This document shows positions 8,591 through 17,385 of a DNA stretch of 64,000 nt, in pieces. The notes beneath the pieces are model-generated. The model searched no databases, was not told where the DNA came from, and was given only the letters and a program-made list of their open reading frames with translations. Each line of letters starts with the position of its first letter. Positions within the stretch are counted from its first letter, which is position 1. Source of the DNA: Pseudonocardia sp. ICBG1293 (GTDB taxonomy: Bacteria > Actinomycetota > Actinomycetes > Mycobacteriales > Pseudonocardiaceae); assembly GCF_020131355.1 (NCBI RefSeq), contig NZ_JAHLEL010000014.1, forward strand, positions 1-64,000. The letters run 5' to 3'. The position numbers were made by a program, and so were the translations under genes.

Positions 8591-9052
8591 ATGACCGAGC
8601 ACGGAACCGTGGCGCCACTGGCGCTCGACGAACAGCTCTGTTTCGCGCTCCACTCGGCGTCGCGCGCGATGACCGGGTGCTACCGCCCGATCCTCGACTC
8701 CATCGGCCTCACCTACAGCCAGTACGCGGTCCTGCTCGTGCTGTGGGCCGAGCAGACGGTGCCCCAGCGGGAGCTCGGGGAGCGGATGTTCCTCGACAGC
8801 GGCACGCTCTCGCCGATGCTGACCCGGCTGGAGGGACACGGGCTGGTCACCCGGGCCCGCCGCCCGGACGACGAGCGCACCGTGCAGGTGTCGCTGACCG
8901 AGAAGGGCCAGGCGCTGCGCGAGGAGGCCGCCGCCGCGCAGGAGCAGGTCATCAAGGCCACCGGCATGTCGCTGGACGAGCTGTTCCGCCTCCGCGACGA
9001 CCTGCAGCGGCTCGCGTCCCGGCTCCGGTCCTCCGAGGCGGCTCCGGCCTGA
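8591..9052 (+). CDS. ohrR: OhrR-like MarR-family peroxide sensor
   Basis: The 153-residue MarR protein has the OhrR signature at its N-terminus, LDEQLCFALHSASRAMTGCYRPIL, in which Cys17 matches the peroxide-reactive cysteine of OhrR, followed by LTYSQYAVLLVLW. The winged helix contains GTLSPMLTRLEGHGLVTRARRPDDERTVQVSLTEKG. OhrR represses an organic hydroperoxide reductase (OsmC/Ohr) until its cysteine is oxidised. No ohr/OsmC gene is adjacent, so its target is elsewhere or is the small gene at 7942. The start is the ATG with a leaderless-type TACCCT upstream. A second cysteine (about residue 29) near the sensor is noteworthy. Confidence 0.8.
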   Translation: MTEHGTVAPLALDEQLCFALHSASRAMTGCYRPILDSIGLTYSQYAVLLVLWAEQTVPQRELGERMFLDSGTLSPMLTRLEGHGLVTRARRPDDERTVQVSLTEKGQALREEAAAAQEQVIKATGMSLDELFRLRDDLQRLASRLRSSEAAPA

Positions 9053-9104
9053 CCGCGGGCCCGCTCCACCCACCCGCACGCTCAGGCGCAGACCGTTGCG
9101 CGGG

Positions 9105-9132
9105 TATATGCTTGCCGACAGGCAAACATATA
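9105..9132. promoter_or_regulatory. Operator of the marR-MFS-crcB operon
   Basis: Arms of 12 bp with one mismatch, TATATGCTTGCC (9105-9116) and GGCAAACATATA (9121-9132), are separated by GACA. The dyad ends just before the GGAG binding site and ATG of the MarR gene, so a bound dimer would block transcription or initiation. Size, symmetry and position are typical of MarR autoregulation. Confidence 0.75.
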
Positions 9133-9142
9133 TGGAGTGTGG

Positions 9143-9583
9143 ATGGGCAACCTCGACCCCGATGAGCTGGCGCGGCTGCGCACGTACCTGGCCCGGATCG
9201 CCCGGGGTCTGGACCGGGCCACCCGCGGCACCGACCTGACCCGCAGCGCGCAGTCGGTGCTCGGCACCGTCGCCGTCCGCGGCCCCCTCGGGATGGGGGA
9301 GCTCGCCACCGTCGAGGGCGTCAACCCGACCATGCTGTCGCGGCTGGCGGGCAAGCTCGAGGCCGCCGGGCTCCTCGTCCGCGACACCGACCCCGACGAC
9401 GGACGCGCCGTCCGCGTCGCGGTCACCGAGGCCGGCGCGGCCGAGCACCGCAGGCGCCGCGAGGAGCGCACCCGCCTGCTCGCCGCCCACGTCGACGCCC
9501 TGACCCCCGACCACGCCGCACGGCTGCGGGCCGCGCTGCCCGCACTCGACGCGCTCGCCGGGGCCCTGCGGGACGCGCGGTGA
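9143..9583 (+). CDS. MarR-family regulator
   Basis: A 146-residue MarR protein: helix-turn-helix LGMGELATVEGVNPTMLSRLAGKLEAAGLLV followed by the wing RDTDPDDGRAVRVAVTEAG and a C-terminal dimerisation helix. The start is the ATG at 9143, five bases after GGAG; the GTG two codons earlier lies inside that site. It heads a four-gene run in which every junction is a GTGA overlap (MFS, CrcB, CrcB). A strong dyad immediately upstream is probably its operator. MarR proteins next to MFS pumps usually sense the pump's substrate or a phenolic ligand. Confidence 0.87.
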   Translation: MGNLDPDELARLRTYLARIARGLDRATRGTDLTRSAQSVLGTVAVRGPLGMGELATVEGVNPTMLSRLAGKLEAAGLLVRDTDPDDGRAVRVAVTEAGAAEHRRRREERTRLLAAHVDALTPDHAARLRAALPALDALAGALRDAR

Positions 9584-10827
9584 GCGCCGGCCAGGACCAG
9601 GCGCCCCGCTCGACGCTCGCCCGCACCTTCGCCGCGCTGTCCGGCCACAACTACCGGCTCTGGATCGGTGGCCAGTCGATCTCGCTGGTCGGCACCTGGA
9701 TGCAGTCGATCGCCCAGTCCTGGCTGGTCTACGAGCTGACCGGGTCCGCGGCCGTCCTCGGCACCGTCGTCGCCGTGCAGACCGTCCCCACCCTGCTCCT
9801 CGGCCCCTACGCCGGGGTGTGGGTCGACCGGCTCGACCGGCGACGGCTCATGGTCGGCCTGCAGACGATGATGGGCCTGCAGGCCGCCGCACTCGCCGTC
9901 CTCACCCTCACCGGCACCGTCGCGCTGTGGCACGTCTACGTGCTGGCCGCGGTCCTCGGGCTGAACAAGGCCGTCGAGAACCCGGCCCGGCAGACCTTCG
10001 TGCACGAGCTGGTGGGCCCCGACGACCTGCGCAACGCCGTCACCCTCAACTCGGTGCTGGTCAACGCCGCGCGGGCGGTCGGCCCGGCCGTCGCCGGGCT
10101 GGTCATCGTCGCCGGTGGCACCGGTGTCTGCTTCGCGGTGAACGCGGTGAGCTTCGTCGCCGTCGTGACCTCGCTGCTGCGCCTGGACACCTCCGCGCTC
10201 ACCCCCACCGCACCGGCCCCGCGGGCGCCCGGACAGCTGCGCGAGGGGCTCGCCCACGTGCGGGGCAACCCCGAGCTCCGGGTGCCCCTGGTGATGATGG
10301 CGCTGATCGGCTGCCTGGCCTACGAGTTCCCGGTGGTGCTGCCGGTGGTGGCCTCGCAGACCTTCGGCGGCGACGCGAGCACCTACGGCTGGCTGACCGG
10401 CGCGATGGGGGTCGGCGCGGTCGTCGGCGGGCTCGTCGTCGCCGGGCACGGCCGCACCGGGGTGCCGATGCTGGTGCGCACCGCGCTGCTGTTCGGCCTG
10501 GTGCTGGGCCTGGCCGCGGTCGCACCGTCGCTGTGGGTGGCGCTGGTCGCGATGGCGCTGGTCGGGATGGCCAGCGTCGCGTTCATGGCCGGTGGCAACT
10601 CGACCCTGCAGCTGGCCTCGGCCCCGCACATGCGCGGCCGGGTGATGGCGCTGTGGTCGGTGGCGTTCCTGGGCTCCACCCCGATCGGCGGCCCGATCGT
10701 CGGCTGGGTCAGCGAGCAGTGGGGCGGCCGCGGGGGGCTCGCGCTGGGTGCGGTGGCCTGCCTGGTCGCGGCCGCGATCGGCCTGCCGACGGCGCGGCGC
10801 GCCGCCCGGGCGGAGGCGGCCGCGTGA
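9580..10827 (+). CDS. MFS exporter (EntS/MFS_3 type)
   Basis: This 415-residue 12-TM protein starts with a short cytoplasmic tail and then LSGHNYRLWIGGQSISLVGTWMQSIAQSWLVYELTGSA, characteristic of the EntS-like MFS_3 group of exporters. The loop motif GVWVDRLDRRRLMV lies between TM2 and TM3. Its GTG overlaps the MarR stop and its own stop overlaps the first CrcB start, so all four genes are probably translationally coupled. Substrate is unknown. Association with fluoride channels may mean co-induction by a stress rather than a shared substrate. Confidence 0.87.
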   Translation: MSAGQDQAPRSTLARTFAALSGHNYRLWIGGQSISLVGTWMQSIAQSWLVYELTGSAAVLGTVVAVQTVPTLLLGPYAGVWVDRLDRRRLMVGLQTMMGLQAAALAVLTLTGTVALWHVYVLAAVLGLNKAVENPARQTFVHELVGPDDLRNAVTLNSVLVNAARAVGPAVAGLVIVAGGTGVCFAVNAVSFVAVVTSLLRLDTSALTPTAPAPRAPGQLREGLAHVRGNPELRVPLVMMALIGCLAYEFPVVLPVVASQTFGGDASTYGWLTGAMGVGAVVGGLVVAGHGRTGVPMLVRTALLFGLVLGLAAVAPSLWVALVAMALVGMASVAFMAGGNSTLQLASAPHMRGRVMALWSVAFLGSTPIGGPIVGWVSEQWGGRGGLALGAVACLVAAAIGLPTARRAARAEAAA

Positions 10828-11213
10828 GCACGCCCGGCCGGGTGGCGGTGTCGTCGGCGGTCGCCGCCGGCGGGGTGGTGGGCGCCGAGGCCCGGTGGCT
10901 GCTCGGGCTCGTCGGCCCGCCCGCCCCGTGGACGACGCTGCTGATCAACGTCACCGGCTGCCTGCTGATGGGGGTGCTGATGGTGCTGGTCACCGAGCGC
11001 TTCCGGGCCCACCCGCTCGTCCGCCCGGCCCTGGGCGTCGGGGTGCTCGGCGGGTACACGACGTTCTCCACCTACGCCGTCGACGTCGCCGCGCCGGCCT
11101 TCGCCTCGCCGGGGTCGCTGGCGCTGATGGTCGGCACCCCGGTGCTCGCCGTCGCTGCGACGGCGCTCGGCGCGGGCCTGACCCGCGCGCTCGCCGGGGG
11201 AGCAGCCCGGTGA
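10824..11213 (+). CDS. crcB: CrcB/Fluc fluoride channel subunit 1
   Basis: A 129-residue four-helix membrane protein with the Fluc signature: LLINVTGCLLMG (TM2, conserved Asn) and GVLGGYTTFSTYAVD (TM3 break with the Phe/Thr/Ser track and Na+ site). Fluc dimers export fluoride passively. It overlaps both neighbours by GTGA. A second homologue follows at once, the arrangement known from Gram-positive heterodimeric Fluc pairs. Confidence 0.9.
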   Translation: MSTPGRVAVSSAVAAGGVVGAEARWLLGLVGPPAPWTTLLINVTGCLLMGVLMVLVTERFRAHPLVRPALGVGVLGGYTTFSTYAVDVAAPAFASPGSLALMVGTPVLAVAATALGAGLTRALAGGAAR

Positions 11214-11575
11214 CGGCGCTGCTCGTCGCCCTCGGTGCGGCCGTCGGGGCGCCGCTGCGCTACCTGGTCGACACCGCCGTGAGGGCGCGGACGCCCTCGG
11301 CGTTCCCGTGGGGTACCTGGGTGGTCAACGTGGCCGGGTCGTTCGTGCTGGGCGGTGTGGTGGCGCTGACCCCGTCGGCCGGGCCGGGGTTCGCCGCGCT
11401 GCTCGGCACTGGGTTCTGCGGGGCGTTCACCACCTACAGCACGTTCGGCTGGGAGACGCTGTCGCTGCTCGAACGGGGCCGCACCGCACTCGCCGTGGGC
11501 TACGCGGCGGCGAGCGCGCTCGTCGGCGTCGCGGCGGCGCTGGCCGGGCACGCGTTGCTCACCGCCGCCGCCTGA
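11210..11575 (+). CDS. crcB: CrcB/Fluc fluoride channel subunit 2
   Basis: The second, 121-residue Fluc homologue has APLRYLVDTAVRAR (conserved Arg after TM1), TWVVNVAGSFVLGG and GFCGAFTTYSTFGWETL. It retains the signature residues of the family more fully than subunit 1, so the pair may form an antiparallel heterodimer. It ends the MarR-MFS-CrcB-CrcB operon, 20 bases from the stop of the convergent LysR gene. Confidence 0.92.
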   Translation: MTALLVALGAAVGAPLRYLVDTAVRARTPSAFPWGTWVVNVAGSFVLGGVVALTPSAGPGFAALLGTGFCGAFTTYSTFGWETLSLLERGRTALAVGYAAASALVGVAAALAGHALLTAAA

Positions 11576-11595
11576 GCCGGGTCGGGCCTGCCGGG

Positions 11596-12520
11596 TCAGC
11601 GGATCCGGCCGCCGGTGGCGATCCGCAGCAGGTCGCGTGCGGTGCCGCGGGGTGAGGTGCCCTCCCGCCACACCGCGCGGAACTCGCGGGTCAGGTCGAG
11701 GCCGGAGACCTCGACCACGGCGAGCGACCCGGCTGCGACGTCGGCGGCGACCACCGACCGTCCCAGCACCGCGGGGCCCTCCCCGGAGCGGACGGCGGCG
11801 CGCAGGGCGGTGTCCGCGGCGAACTCGCGTCGCGGCGGCACGGGCTCGCCGGCACCGGCGGCGTCGAGCGCGGCCTCCAGCGCGGGCCGGGCGCCGGCCC
11901 CGGACGCCCGGGTGAGCAGCGGGGTCGCGGCCAGCTGCGCCGCGTCGACCCCGTCGGAGGCGGACCACGGGTGGCCGGGGGCGACGACGAGGACCAGCGG
12001 GTCCGCCCCGACCGTCGCGGCGTGCAGGTCCTCCAGCGGCCCGGGGGTGGACACGACACCGACGGCGGCGTCACCCGCCCGGACCGTGGCCGCCGGGTCC
12101 GGCGTGTCACGCAGCACGACCCGCCCCCCCGGGTCCGTCGCGCAGCTCGACCAGCCAGGTCCGCAGCAGGCACTCCGCGACGACCGGGTCGGCCGCCAGG
12201 ACGACCCCGTCGTCGCCGACCGGCTCGTCGCGCAGCGCCGCGACCGCGACGTCCAGGTCGGACGCTGCGGCGAGCAGCGCGCCCGCCCACTCCACGAGCA
12301 GTACGCCGCGGGTGGTGAGCCTGCTGGACCGCCTGCCCCGGCGTCCGCGTTCGAGCACCGGTCCGCCCGCCTGCTGCTCGGCGGCCCGGATCCGCGCCGA
12401 CGCGGCCTGCACGGTCAGCCCCATGCCCTCCGCCGCGGCGGACAGGCTCCCGGTGCGGGCGACGTCGCGGAGCAGGGCGAGCGCGGTCAGGTCGGGGACG
12501 CGTGCGGGTGCGGTGGCCAT
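11596..12520 (-). pseudogene. LysR-family regulator, frameshifted in a G7 run
   Basis: The N-terminal part (from ATG 12520) is a LysR helix-turn-helix: LTALALLRDVARTGSLSAAAEGMGL followed by TVQAASARIRAAEQQAG. The C-terminal part is a substrate-binding domain with DPLVLVVAPGHPWS and LGRSVVAADVAAGSLAVVEV. Seven C at 12124-12130 (G7 in the gene) separate the two. Removing one base joins RDGPGG to RVVLRDTPDP and gives about 307 residues, the normal LysR length. As with two other genes here, the break falls in a 7-base homopolymer. Target genes are unknown; the CrcB operon is convergent, not divergent. Confidence 0.8.
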
Positions 12521-12548
12521 CGGGTCCCAGCGTAGGCGGCGGGCGGGG

Positions 12549-13064
12549 TCACACCCCGAGCAGCCCGCGCAGGTAGGCCGCCTGACCGGCGTGCTGCAGG
12601 TCGTCGCCGAGCACGCTCACCAGGCGCTCGCCGAGGGTCACGTTCTGCCCCCAGGTGGGCGGCAGCACGCGGGACAGGTCGTCGTCGGCGAGCCCGGCCA
12701 GGTGCCCGACGGTCCGCTGGTGCACCGCCGAGCCGTAGCCCGCCAGCAGGTCCGCGGTCGTGCGCACGGCGTCGACCTGTGCCGAGGTGTGCCCGAAGCC
12801 GGTGTCGGTGACGTCCAGGTCGAGCCCGAACCGCTCCGCCCAGCCGTCGTCGGTCCAGACCTGGCCGGCCCCGAACGCTTCGGCGACGTGGTCGTCCTGC
12901 ACCCGCAGCAGGTGCCACACCAGCCAGCCGATCGGGTTGCCGGGGCCGTCCGCCCCCTCGGGGCGACGGGCCAGGTCGGCCCCGGACAGGCCGTCCACCA
13001 CCGAGCGCACGAGCTCGTCGACCCGGCCGAAGTGGTCGGTCAGCAGTTCCGCAGTCGTCGTCAT
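12549..13064 (-). CDS. DinB-like protein (mycothiol-dependent enzyme fold)
   Basis: A 171-residue four-helix DinB/DUF664-type protein: MTTTAELLTDHFGRVDELVRSVVDGLSGADL, then WLVWHLLRVQDDHVAE and LGDDLQHAGQAAYLRGLLG. The three histidines (in WHLLR, DDHV and QHAGQ) match the metal triad of the family. In actinobacteria these proteins are often mycothiol-dependent transferases or isomerases; the reaction here is unknown. An upstream in-frame ATG at 13097 exists, but the domain begins at 13064. It is divergent from the molybdenum enzyme across about 50 bp. Confidence 0.82.
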   Translation of the reverse strand: MTTTAELLTDHFGRVDELVRSVVDGLSGADLARRPEGADGPGNPIGWLVWHLLRVQDDHVAEAFGAGQVWTDDGWAERFGLDLDVTDTGFGHTSAQVDAVRTTADLLAGYGSAVHQRTVGHLAGLADDDLSRVLPPTWGQNVTLGERLVSVLGDDLQHAGQAAYLRGLLGV

Positions 13065-13114
13065 GGGGCGGGCTTTCCCGTATGCGGCCCCTCGCATGCG
13101 GGTTACGGTGGACG

Positions 13115-15421
13115 GTGGTGACCGAGAACGTGAGGACCCACAGCGCGCACTGGGGCGTGTTCAGCGCCCGCTGGGACGGCAGCCGGCTGCGGGTCCGCCC
13201 GCACCCGGGCGACCCGGACCCGTCGCCGGTGCTGGACAACGTCCCCGCGGCCGTCGGACACGCCGCGCGGGTGGCCGCCCCCGCGGTGCGCCGCGGCTGG
13301 TGGGAGCGCGGCCCGGGCCGTGACCCCGCCCGCGGGCGGGACGGCTACCGCACCGTGAGCTGGGAGGCGGTGCTCGACCGGCTCGCCGAGGAGACCCACC
13401 GGGTGCGCTCGGTCCACGGCGACGAGGCCGTGTACGGCGGCTCCTACGGCTGGGCGTCGGCGGGACGGTTCCACCACGCCCAGGGCCAGCTGCACCGCTT
13501 CCTCGCGCTGACCGGGGGCTACACCCGCTCGGTCAACACCTACTCCGGCGGCGCCGCCGAGGTCGTCCTCCCGCACGTGCTGGGCACCTTCGACGCGGTG
13601 ACCCGGTACGCGGTGACCTGGGACCAGGTCGCCGCGCACACCGACACCGTCGTCGCGTTCGGTGGCATGGCGCTGAAGAACTCCGCGATCGCCGCGGGTG
13701 GGGTCAGCCGGCACGTCGAGCGCGGCGCCATGCGCGCCGCCCGTGACCGGGGAGCGGTGTTCGTCCTGGTCAGCCCGCTGCGTCCGGACCTGCCCGAGGA
13801 GGTCGACGCCACCTGGCTCCCGATCCGGCCCGGCACCGACGTCGCGCTGATGCTGGCGCTGATGCACACCGTGGTCGAGGCGGGGCGCGCCGACACCGAC
13901 TTCCTCGCCTCGCACTGCGACGGCTGGGATCTGCTGCGCGAGCACCTGTTCGCCGCCCCGGCCAAGGACGCCGGGTGGGCCGAGGGCGTCACCGGCATCC
14001 CGGCCGCCACGATCCGCGAGCTGGCGTGGCGGATCGCGCACGGCCGCACCCTGGTGACCGTCGCCCAGTCGCTGCAGCGCGCCGAGCACGGTGAGCAACC
14101 GGTGTGGGGCGGGACGGCGCTGGCCGCGGTGCTCGGCCAGATCGGGCTGCCCGGCGGCGGCTTCAACTACGGCCTCGGGTCGCTGGGCCACTACGGGCGG
14201 CCGCGCAACGCGGTGCCGGTACCGACGTTCTCCCGGGTGCCGAACCCGGTCACCTCGTTCATCCCGGTCGCCCGGGTCGCGGACATGCTGCTGCACCCGG
14301 GGGAGGGCTACACCTACCAGGGGGCCGAGCACACCTACCCGCACGTGCGGATGGCGTGGTGGGCCGGCGGCAACCCGTTCCACCACCACCAGGACCTGCG
14401 CCGGCTGCGGCGCGCGGTCGCCGAGCTCGACACGTTCGTCGTGCACGACCCGATGTGGACGGCCACCGCGCGGCACGCCGACGTGGTGCTGCCCTCGACG
14501 ACGACCCTGGAGCGCGACGACATCGGGGCCACCACCTCCGACCCGCTGGTGGTGGCGATGAAACAGCTCGTGCCCCGGCACGGGCAGGCCCGCGACGACT
14601 ACGAGGTGCTCGCCGAGCTGGCGGCGCGCCTCGGGCAGGGCGAGGCGTTCACCGAGGGCCGGACGTCGCACGAGTGGCTGGTCCACATGTACGACCGCAC
14701 CCGCACCGGGCTGGCGGGCCGCGGGCTCGACGCGCCGTCGTTCGAGGAGTTCTGGGCGCGCGGGGAGCTGGAGCTGCCCCGGCGCCCCGACGACGGCGGT
14801 GTGCTGGGCCGCTTCCGCGCCGACCCTGCCGCGCACCCGCTGCCCACGGCGTCGGGCCGTATCCAGGTCGGCTCCGACCGGATCGCCGCCCTCGGGCTGC
14901 CCGACCACCCCGGCCACCCGGCGTGGATCGAGCCGGCCGAGGTCCCCGACGACCGGCACCCGTTCTGGCTGGTCTCCAACCAGCCGGCGACCCGGCTGCA
15001 CTCCCAGCTCGACTTCGGCGCCCACTCGGCCGGCTCGAAGCGCTCCGGGCGGGAGGTCGTGCGCATCCACCCCGACGACGCCGGGCGGCTCGGTATCGGC
15101 GGCGGCGACGTCGTCCGGATCCACAACGACCGGGGTGCGTGCCTGGCCGCGGCGCGGGTCACCGACGACATCCGGCCCGGCGTGCTGCAGCTGCCGACCG
15201 GTGCGTGGTGGGACCCGCGCCCCGACCCGGACCGGCCCGAGCTCGGCGACGACGGCCTCTGTGTGCACGGCAACCCGAACGCCGTGACCCGCGACCGCGG
15301 GACCTCGGGGTTCGCGCAGGGCTGCACCGGCCAGCTGTGCGCGGTCGCGGTCTCGCGCTACCCCCGCGAGGCCCCGGTGGTCACCGCGCACACCCCGCCG
15401 GTCACGCCGGCTTCGCCGTGA
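13115..15421 (+). CDS. Molybdopterin oxidoreductase, BisC/TorZ (DMSO reductase) type
   Basis: This is a 768-residue member of the DMSO-reductase family. VYGGSYGWASAGRFHHAQ contains Ser110, the likely Mo ligand; later blocks are QIGLPGGGFNYG, WWAGGNPFHHHQDLRRL and, near the C-terminus, GNPNAVTRDRGTSGFAQGCTGQ. There is no N-terminal 4Fe-4S cysteine motif and no twin-arginine signal, so it is cytoplasmic like biotin sulfoxide reductase BisC. Probable substrates are S- or N-oxides such as methionine or biotin sulfoxide. GTG 13115 is chosen because TACGGT lies just upstream in leaderless spacing. The stop overlaps the convergent sugar porter by 20 bp. Confidence 0.87.
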   Translation: MVTENVRTHSAHWGVFSARWDGSRLRVRPHPGDPDPSPVLDNVPAAVGHAARVAAPAVRRGWWERGPGRDPARGRDGYRTVSWEAVLDRLAEETHRVRSVHGDEAVYGGSYGWASAGRFHHAQGQLHRFLALTGGYTRSVNTYSGGAAEVVLPHVLGTFDAVTRYAVTWDQVAAHTDTVVAFGGMALKNSAIAAGGVSRHVERGAMRAARDRGAVFVLVSPLRPDLPEEVDATWLPIRPGTDVALMLALMHTVVEAGRADTDFLASHCDGWDLLREHLFAAPAKDAGWAEGVTGIPAATIRELAWRIAHGRTLVTVAQSLQRAEHGEQPVWGGTALAAVLGQIGLPGGGFNYGLGSLGHYGRPRNAVPVPTFSRVPNPVTSFIPVARVADMLLHPGEGYTYQGAEHTYPHVRMAWWAGGNPFHHHQDLRRLRRAVAELDTFVVHDPMWTATARHADVVLPSTTTLERDDIGATTSDPLVVAMKQLVPRHGQARDDYEVLAELAARLGQGEAFTEGRTSHEWLVHMYDRTRTGLAGRGLDAPSFEEFWARGELELPRRPDDGGVLGRFRADPAAHPLPTASGRIQVGSDRIAALGLPDHPGHPAWIEPAEVPDDRHPFWLVSNQPATRLHSQLDFGAHSAGSKRSGREVVRIHPDDAGRLGIGGGDVVRIHNDRGACLAAARVTDDIRPGVLQLPTGAWWDPRPDPDRPELGDDGLCVHGNPNAVTRDRGTSGFAQGCTGQLCAVAVSRYPREAPVVTAHTPPVTPASP

Positions 15422-16760
15422 CCGGCTGGGCCAGGTCCCGCTCGATCTCCTCCAGGCTCCGGCCCTTCGTCTCGGGCAGCAGCCGGGTCGCGTAGACGTA
15501 GGCGGCGGCCGTGGTCACCGCGAAGAACAGGAAGTTCCAGCCCGCTCCGAACGCCTCGAGCAGCGACGGGAACAGCAGCGCGACGGCCATGTTGAACAGC
15601 CAGTTGAACGTCACGCAGAACGCGACGGCCCCGGCCCGCACGCGCAGGGGGAACAGCTCCGGCAGCAGCACCCACTGCACCGGGCCCCAGGAGATCGAGA
15701 ACGAGGCGATGTAGACCACGATCCCGGCCAGGGTCAGTCCGAGCAGCAGCGGGCCCTGCTCCAGCCCGACCAGGTTGGTGACCGCCAGGACGACCATCGC
15801 CACGCACATGCCGACCGCGCCCCAGCGCAGCAGCGGGCGCCGGCCTGCGCGGTCGATCAGCCACATCCCGGGCAGTGTCATCAGCATGTTCACCGCGCCG
15901 ATGCCGACGTTGGCGCCGATCGCGCCGGTCGCGCCGAAGCCGACGTCGGTGAGCAGGGTGGGCGCGTAGTAGATGATCGTGTTGATGCCGACGAAGTTCT
16001 GGAAGAACACCAGCAGCATCCCGATCAGGGTCAGCCGTCGCAGCCGTGGGGAGAACAGCGTGCCGATCGCGACCTTCTCGGTGTTCTCCCGCTCGACGCG
16101 CACGCTCTCCCGGATCTCGGACAGCTCGGCCTCGGCGGCCTCCGGGGTGCCGCGCAGCCGCTCCAGGACGACCCGCGCGTCCTCCTCGCCGCCGTCGGGC
16201 TTCTGCGCGACCAGCCAGCGGGGACTCTCGGGCTGGGTGTAGATGCCGATCGCGAGGACGACCGCGGGGATCACGCCGAGCCCGATCATCCAGCGCCAGT
16301 CCCGGGACTCGGCGAAGGCGAAGTCGGTGACGTAGGCGAGAAAGATGCCGACGGTCACCAGCAGCTGCATCAGCGAGGTCAGCCGCCCGCGGATCCGGGC
16401 CGGGGCCAGCTCGGACAGGTACATCGGCACGACGACGGACACGATCCCGACGCCGACGCCCATCACGAACCGGAACCCGACGAGCATCGCGACGTTCACC
16501 CCGAGGGCGGCGCCGAGCGTGCCGACCACGAAGACGATGCCGCCGAGCAGGATCAGCAGCCGCCGCCCGAGCGTGTCGGCGAGCCTGCCCGAGACCCCGG
16601 CCCCGAGCATCGCACCGACGAGCAGCCCGGACACTACGGTGCCCTGCTCCAGCGAGGACAGCGGGATGTCGTCGGGGATGAACAGGATCGCCCCGGAGAT
16701 CACTCCCGTGTCGTAGCCCCACAGGATGCCGCCGAGTGCCCCGAAGACCAGATCGCCCAC
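15402..16760 (-). CDS. MFS sugar porter (N-terminus probably frameshifted)
   Basis: Twelve-TM sugar-porter protein with all family marks: GALGGILWGYDTGVISGA (TM1), GRLADTLGRR and IDRAGRR loops, PESPRWL after TM6, and PETKGRSLEEIE at the end. It imports a sugar or polyol by proton symport; the substrate is unknown. The GTG at 16760 gives 452 residues but starts almost inside TM1 with no ribosome site. A much better start, ATG 16798 with GGAGG upstream, reads MSSGAGTAKRPSQWAI in another frame. One missing C near 16749 would join it to LVFGALGG. The true gene is therefore probably 15402-16798 with a one-base error. Confidence 0.87.
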   Translation of the reverse strand: MGDLVFGALGGILWGYDTGVISGAILFIPDDIPLSSLEQGTVVSGLLVGAMLGAGVSGRLADTLGRRLLILLGGIVFVVGTLGAALGVNVAMLVGFRFVMGVGVGIVSVVVPMYLSELAPARIRGRLTSLMQLLVTVGIFLAYVTDFAFAESRDWRWMIGLGVIPAVVLAIGIYTQPESPRWLVAQKPDGGEEDARVVLERLRGTPEAAEAELSEIRESVRVERENTEKVAIGTLFSPRLRRLTLIGMLLVFFQNFVGINTIIYYAPTLLTDVGFGATGAIGANVGIGAVNMLMTLPGMWLIDRAGRRPLLRWGAVGMCVAMVVLAVTNLVGLEQGPLLLGLTLAGIVVYIASFSISWGPVQWVLLPELFPLRVRAGAVAFCVTFNWLFNMAVALLFPSLLEAFGAGWNFLFFAVTTAAAYVYATRLLPETKGRSLEEIERDLAQPVTAKPA

Positions 16761-16842
16761 TGTGACGGCCGCTTCGCCGTCCCCGCCCCCGAACTCATCC
16801 GCCGATCCTCCGGCGGGGTGTTGCGGGCCGCAACAGGAGGGG

Positions 16843-17325
16843 TCAGCCGGCGTGCCGGGAGGCGTCCAGCCTGCGGCGTCCGCCGTCGGTCGCGGCGTCG
16901 ACCTCCCGGCCCCCCAGCGCCTTCGCCAGCCCCGATGCCGGCATGTCCCCGTAGACGGTCTCGAACTCGCCGGCGACGAAGGTCTCGTGCCAGATGCCGA
17001 CGGCCCCGGGGTGGCGGCGGGCCCGCCGGTTGAACGCGGCCCAGGCCGGCCGGTGCGTCGCCGTGGTGTCGCTCGCGTAGGCGTAGAGGGACTCGCGGTC
17101 GCGCCAGTACTGGACGAGCAGCGGGCCGCCGGGGCCGATCGCCGAGCGGGTCCTGAGCAGCCCGTGGGCGGGCTCGCGTTCCAGCTCGCGCAGCATCCCG
17201 GCCATCGCGGCCACGACCGGCAGCCAGGCCCGGACCTTCCAGGGCCGGTTGAAGCGCATCCCGATCAGGAAGACGACGACCTGGCCGTCGGTCGGCTCGT
17301 TGGTCGTGCGGGTGTAGGGCGCCAT
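16843..17325 (-). CDS. DUF4188-family protein
   Basis: The 160-residue product reads VVVFLIGMRFNRPWKVRAWLPVVAAMAGMLREL at the N-terminus, then GPLLVQYWRDRESLYAYA and HRPAWAAFNRRARRHPGAVGIWHETF, matching the DUF4188 family (dimeric alpha-beta barrel, monooxygenase-like). Some relatives are annotated as phenylacetaldoxime dehydratase-like, without firm biochemical support. GAGGGAG precedes the ATG. The 55-bp upstream interval carries two dyads. Confidence 0.78.
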   Translation of the reverse strand: MAPYTRTTNEPTDGQVVVFLIGMRFNRPWKVRAWLPVVAAMAGMLRELEREPAHGLLRTRSAIGPGGPLLVQYWRDRESLYAYASDTTATHRPAWAAFNRRARRHPGAVGIWHETFVAGEFETVYGDMPASGLAKALGGREVDAATDGGRRRLDASRHAG

Positions 17326-17353
17326 CGGTCCACTCCCTCGTGCGGCGGGTTGT

Positions 17354-17385
17354 GGATACCGACACTATCCGATGATGACGTCATC
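17354..17385. promoter_or_regulatory. Two dyads upstream of the DUF4188 gene
   Basis: GGATA (17354-17358) and TATCC (17366-17370) form a 17-bp inverted repeat, and GATGACGTCATC (17374-17385) is a perfect 12-bp palindrome that includes the stop of the upstream CoA-transferase. Both lie within 60 bp of the DUF4188 start and may be operators. No cognate regulator is adjacent. Confidence 0.4.

Noticed and set aside
9053..9142. Fluoride riboswitch ahead of the crcB operon
   Set aside because: The leader is dominated by the 28-bp MarR-type dyad and lacks the conserved fluoride aptamer core.
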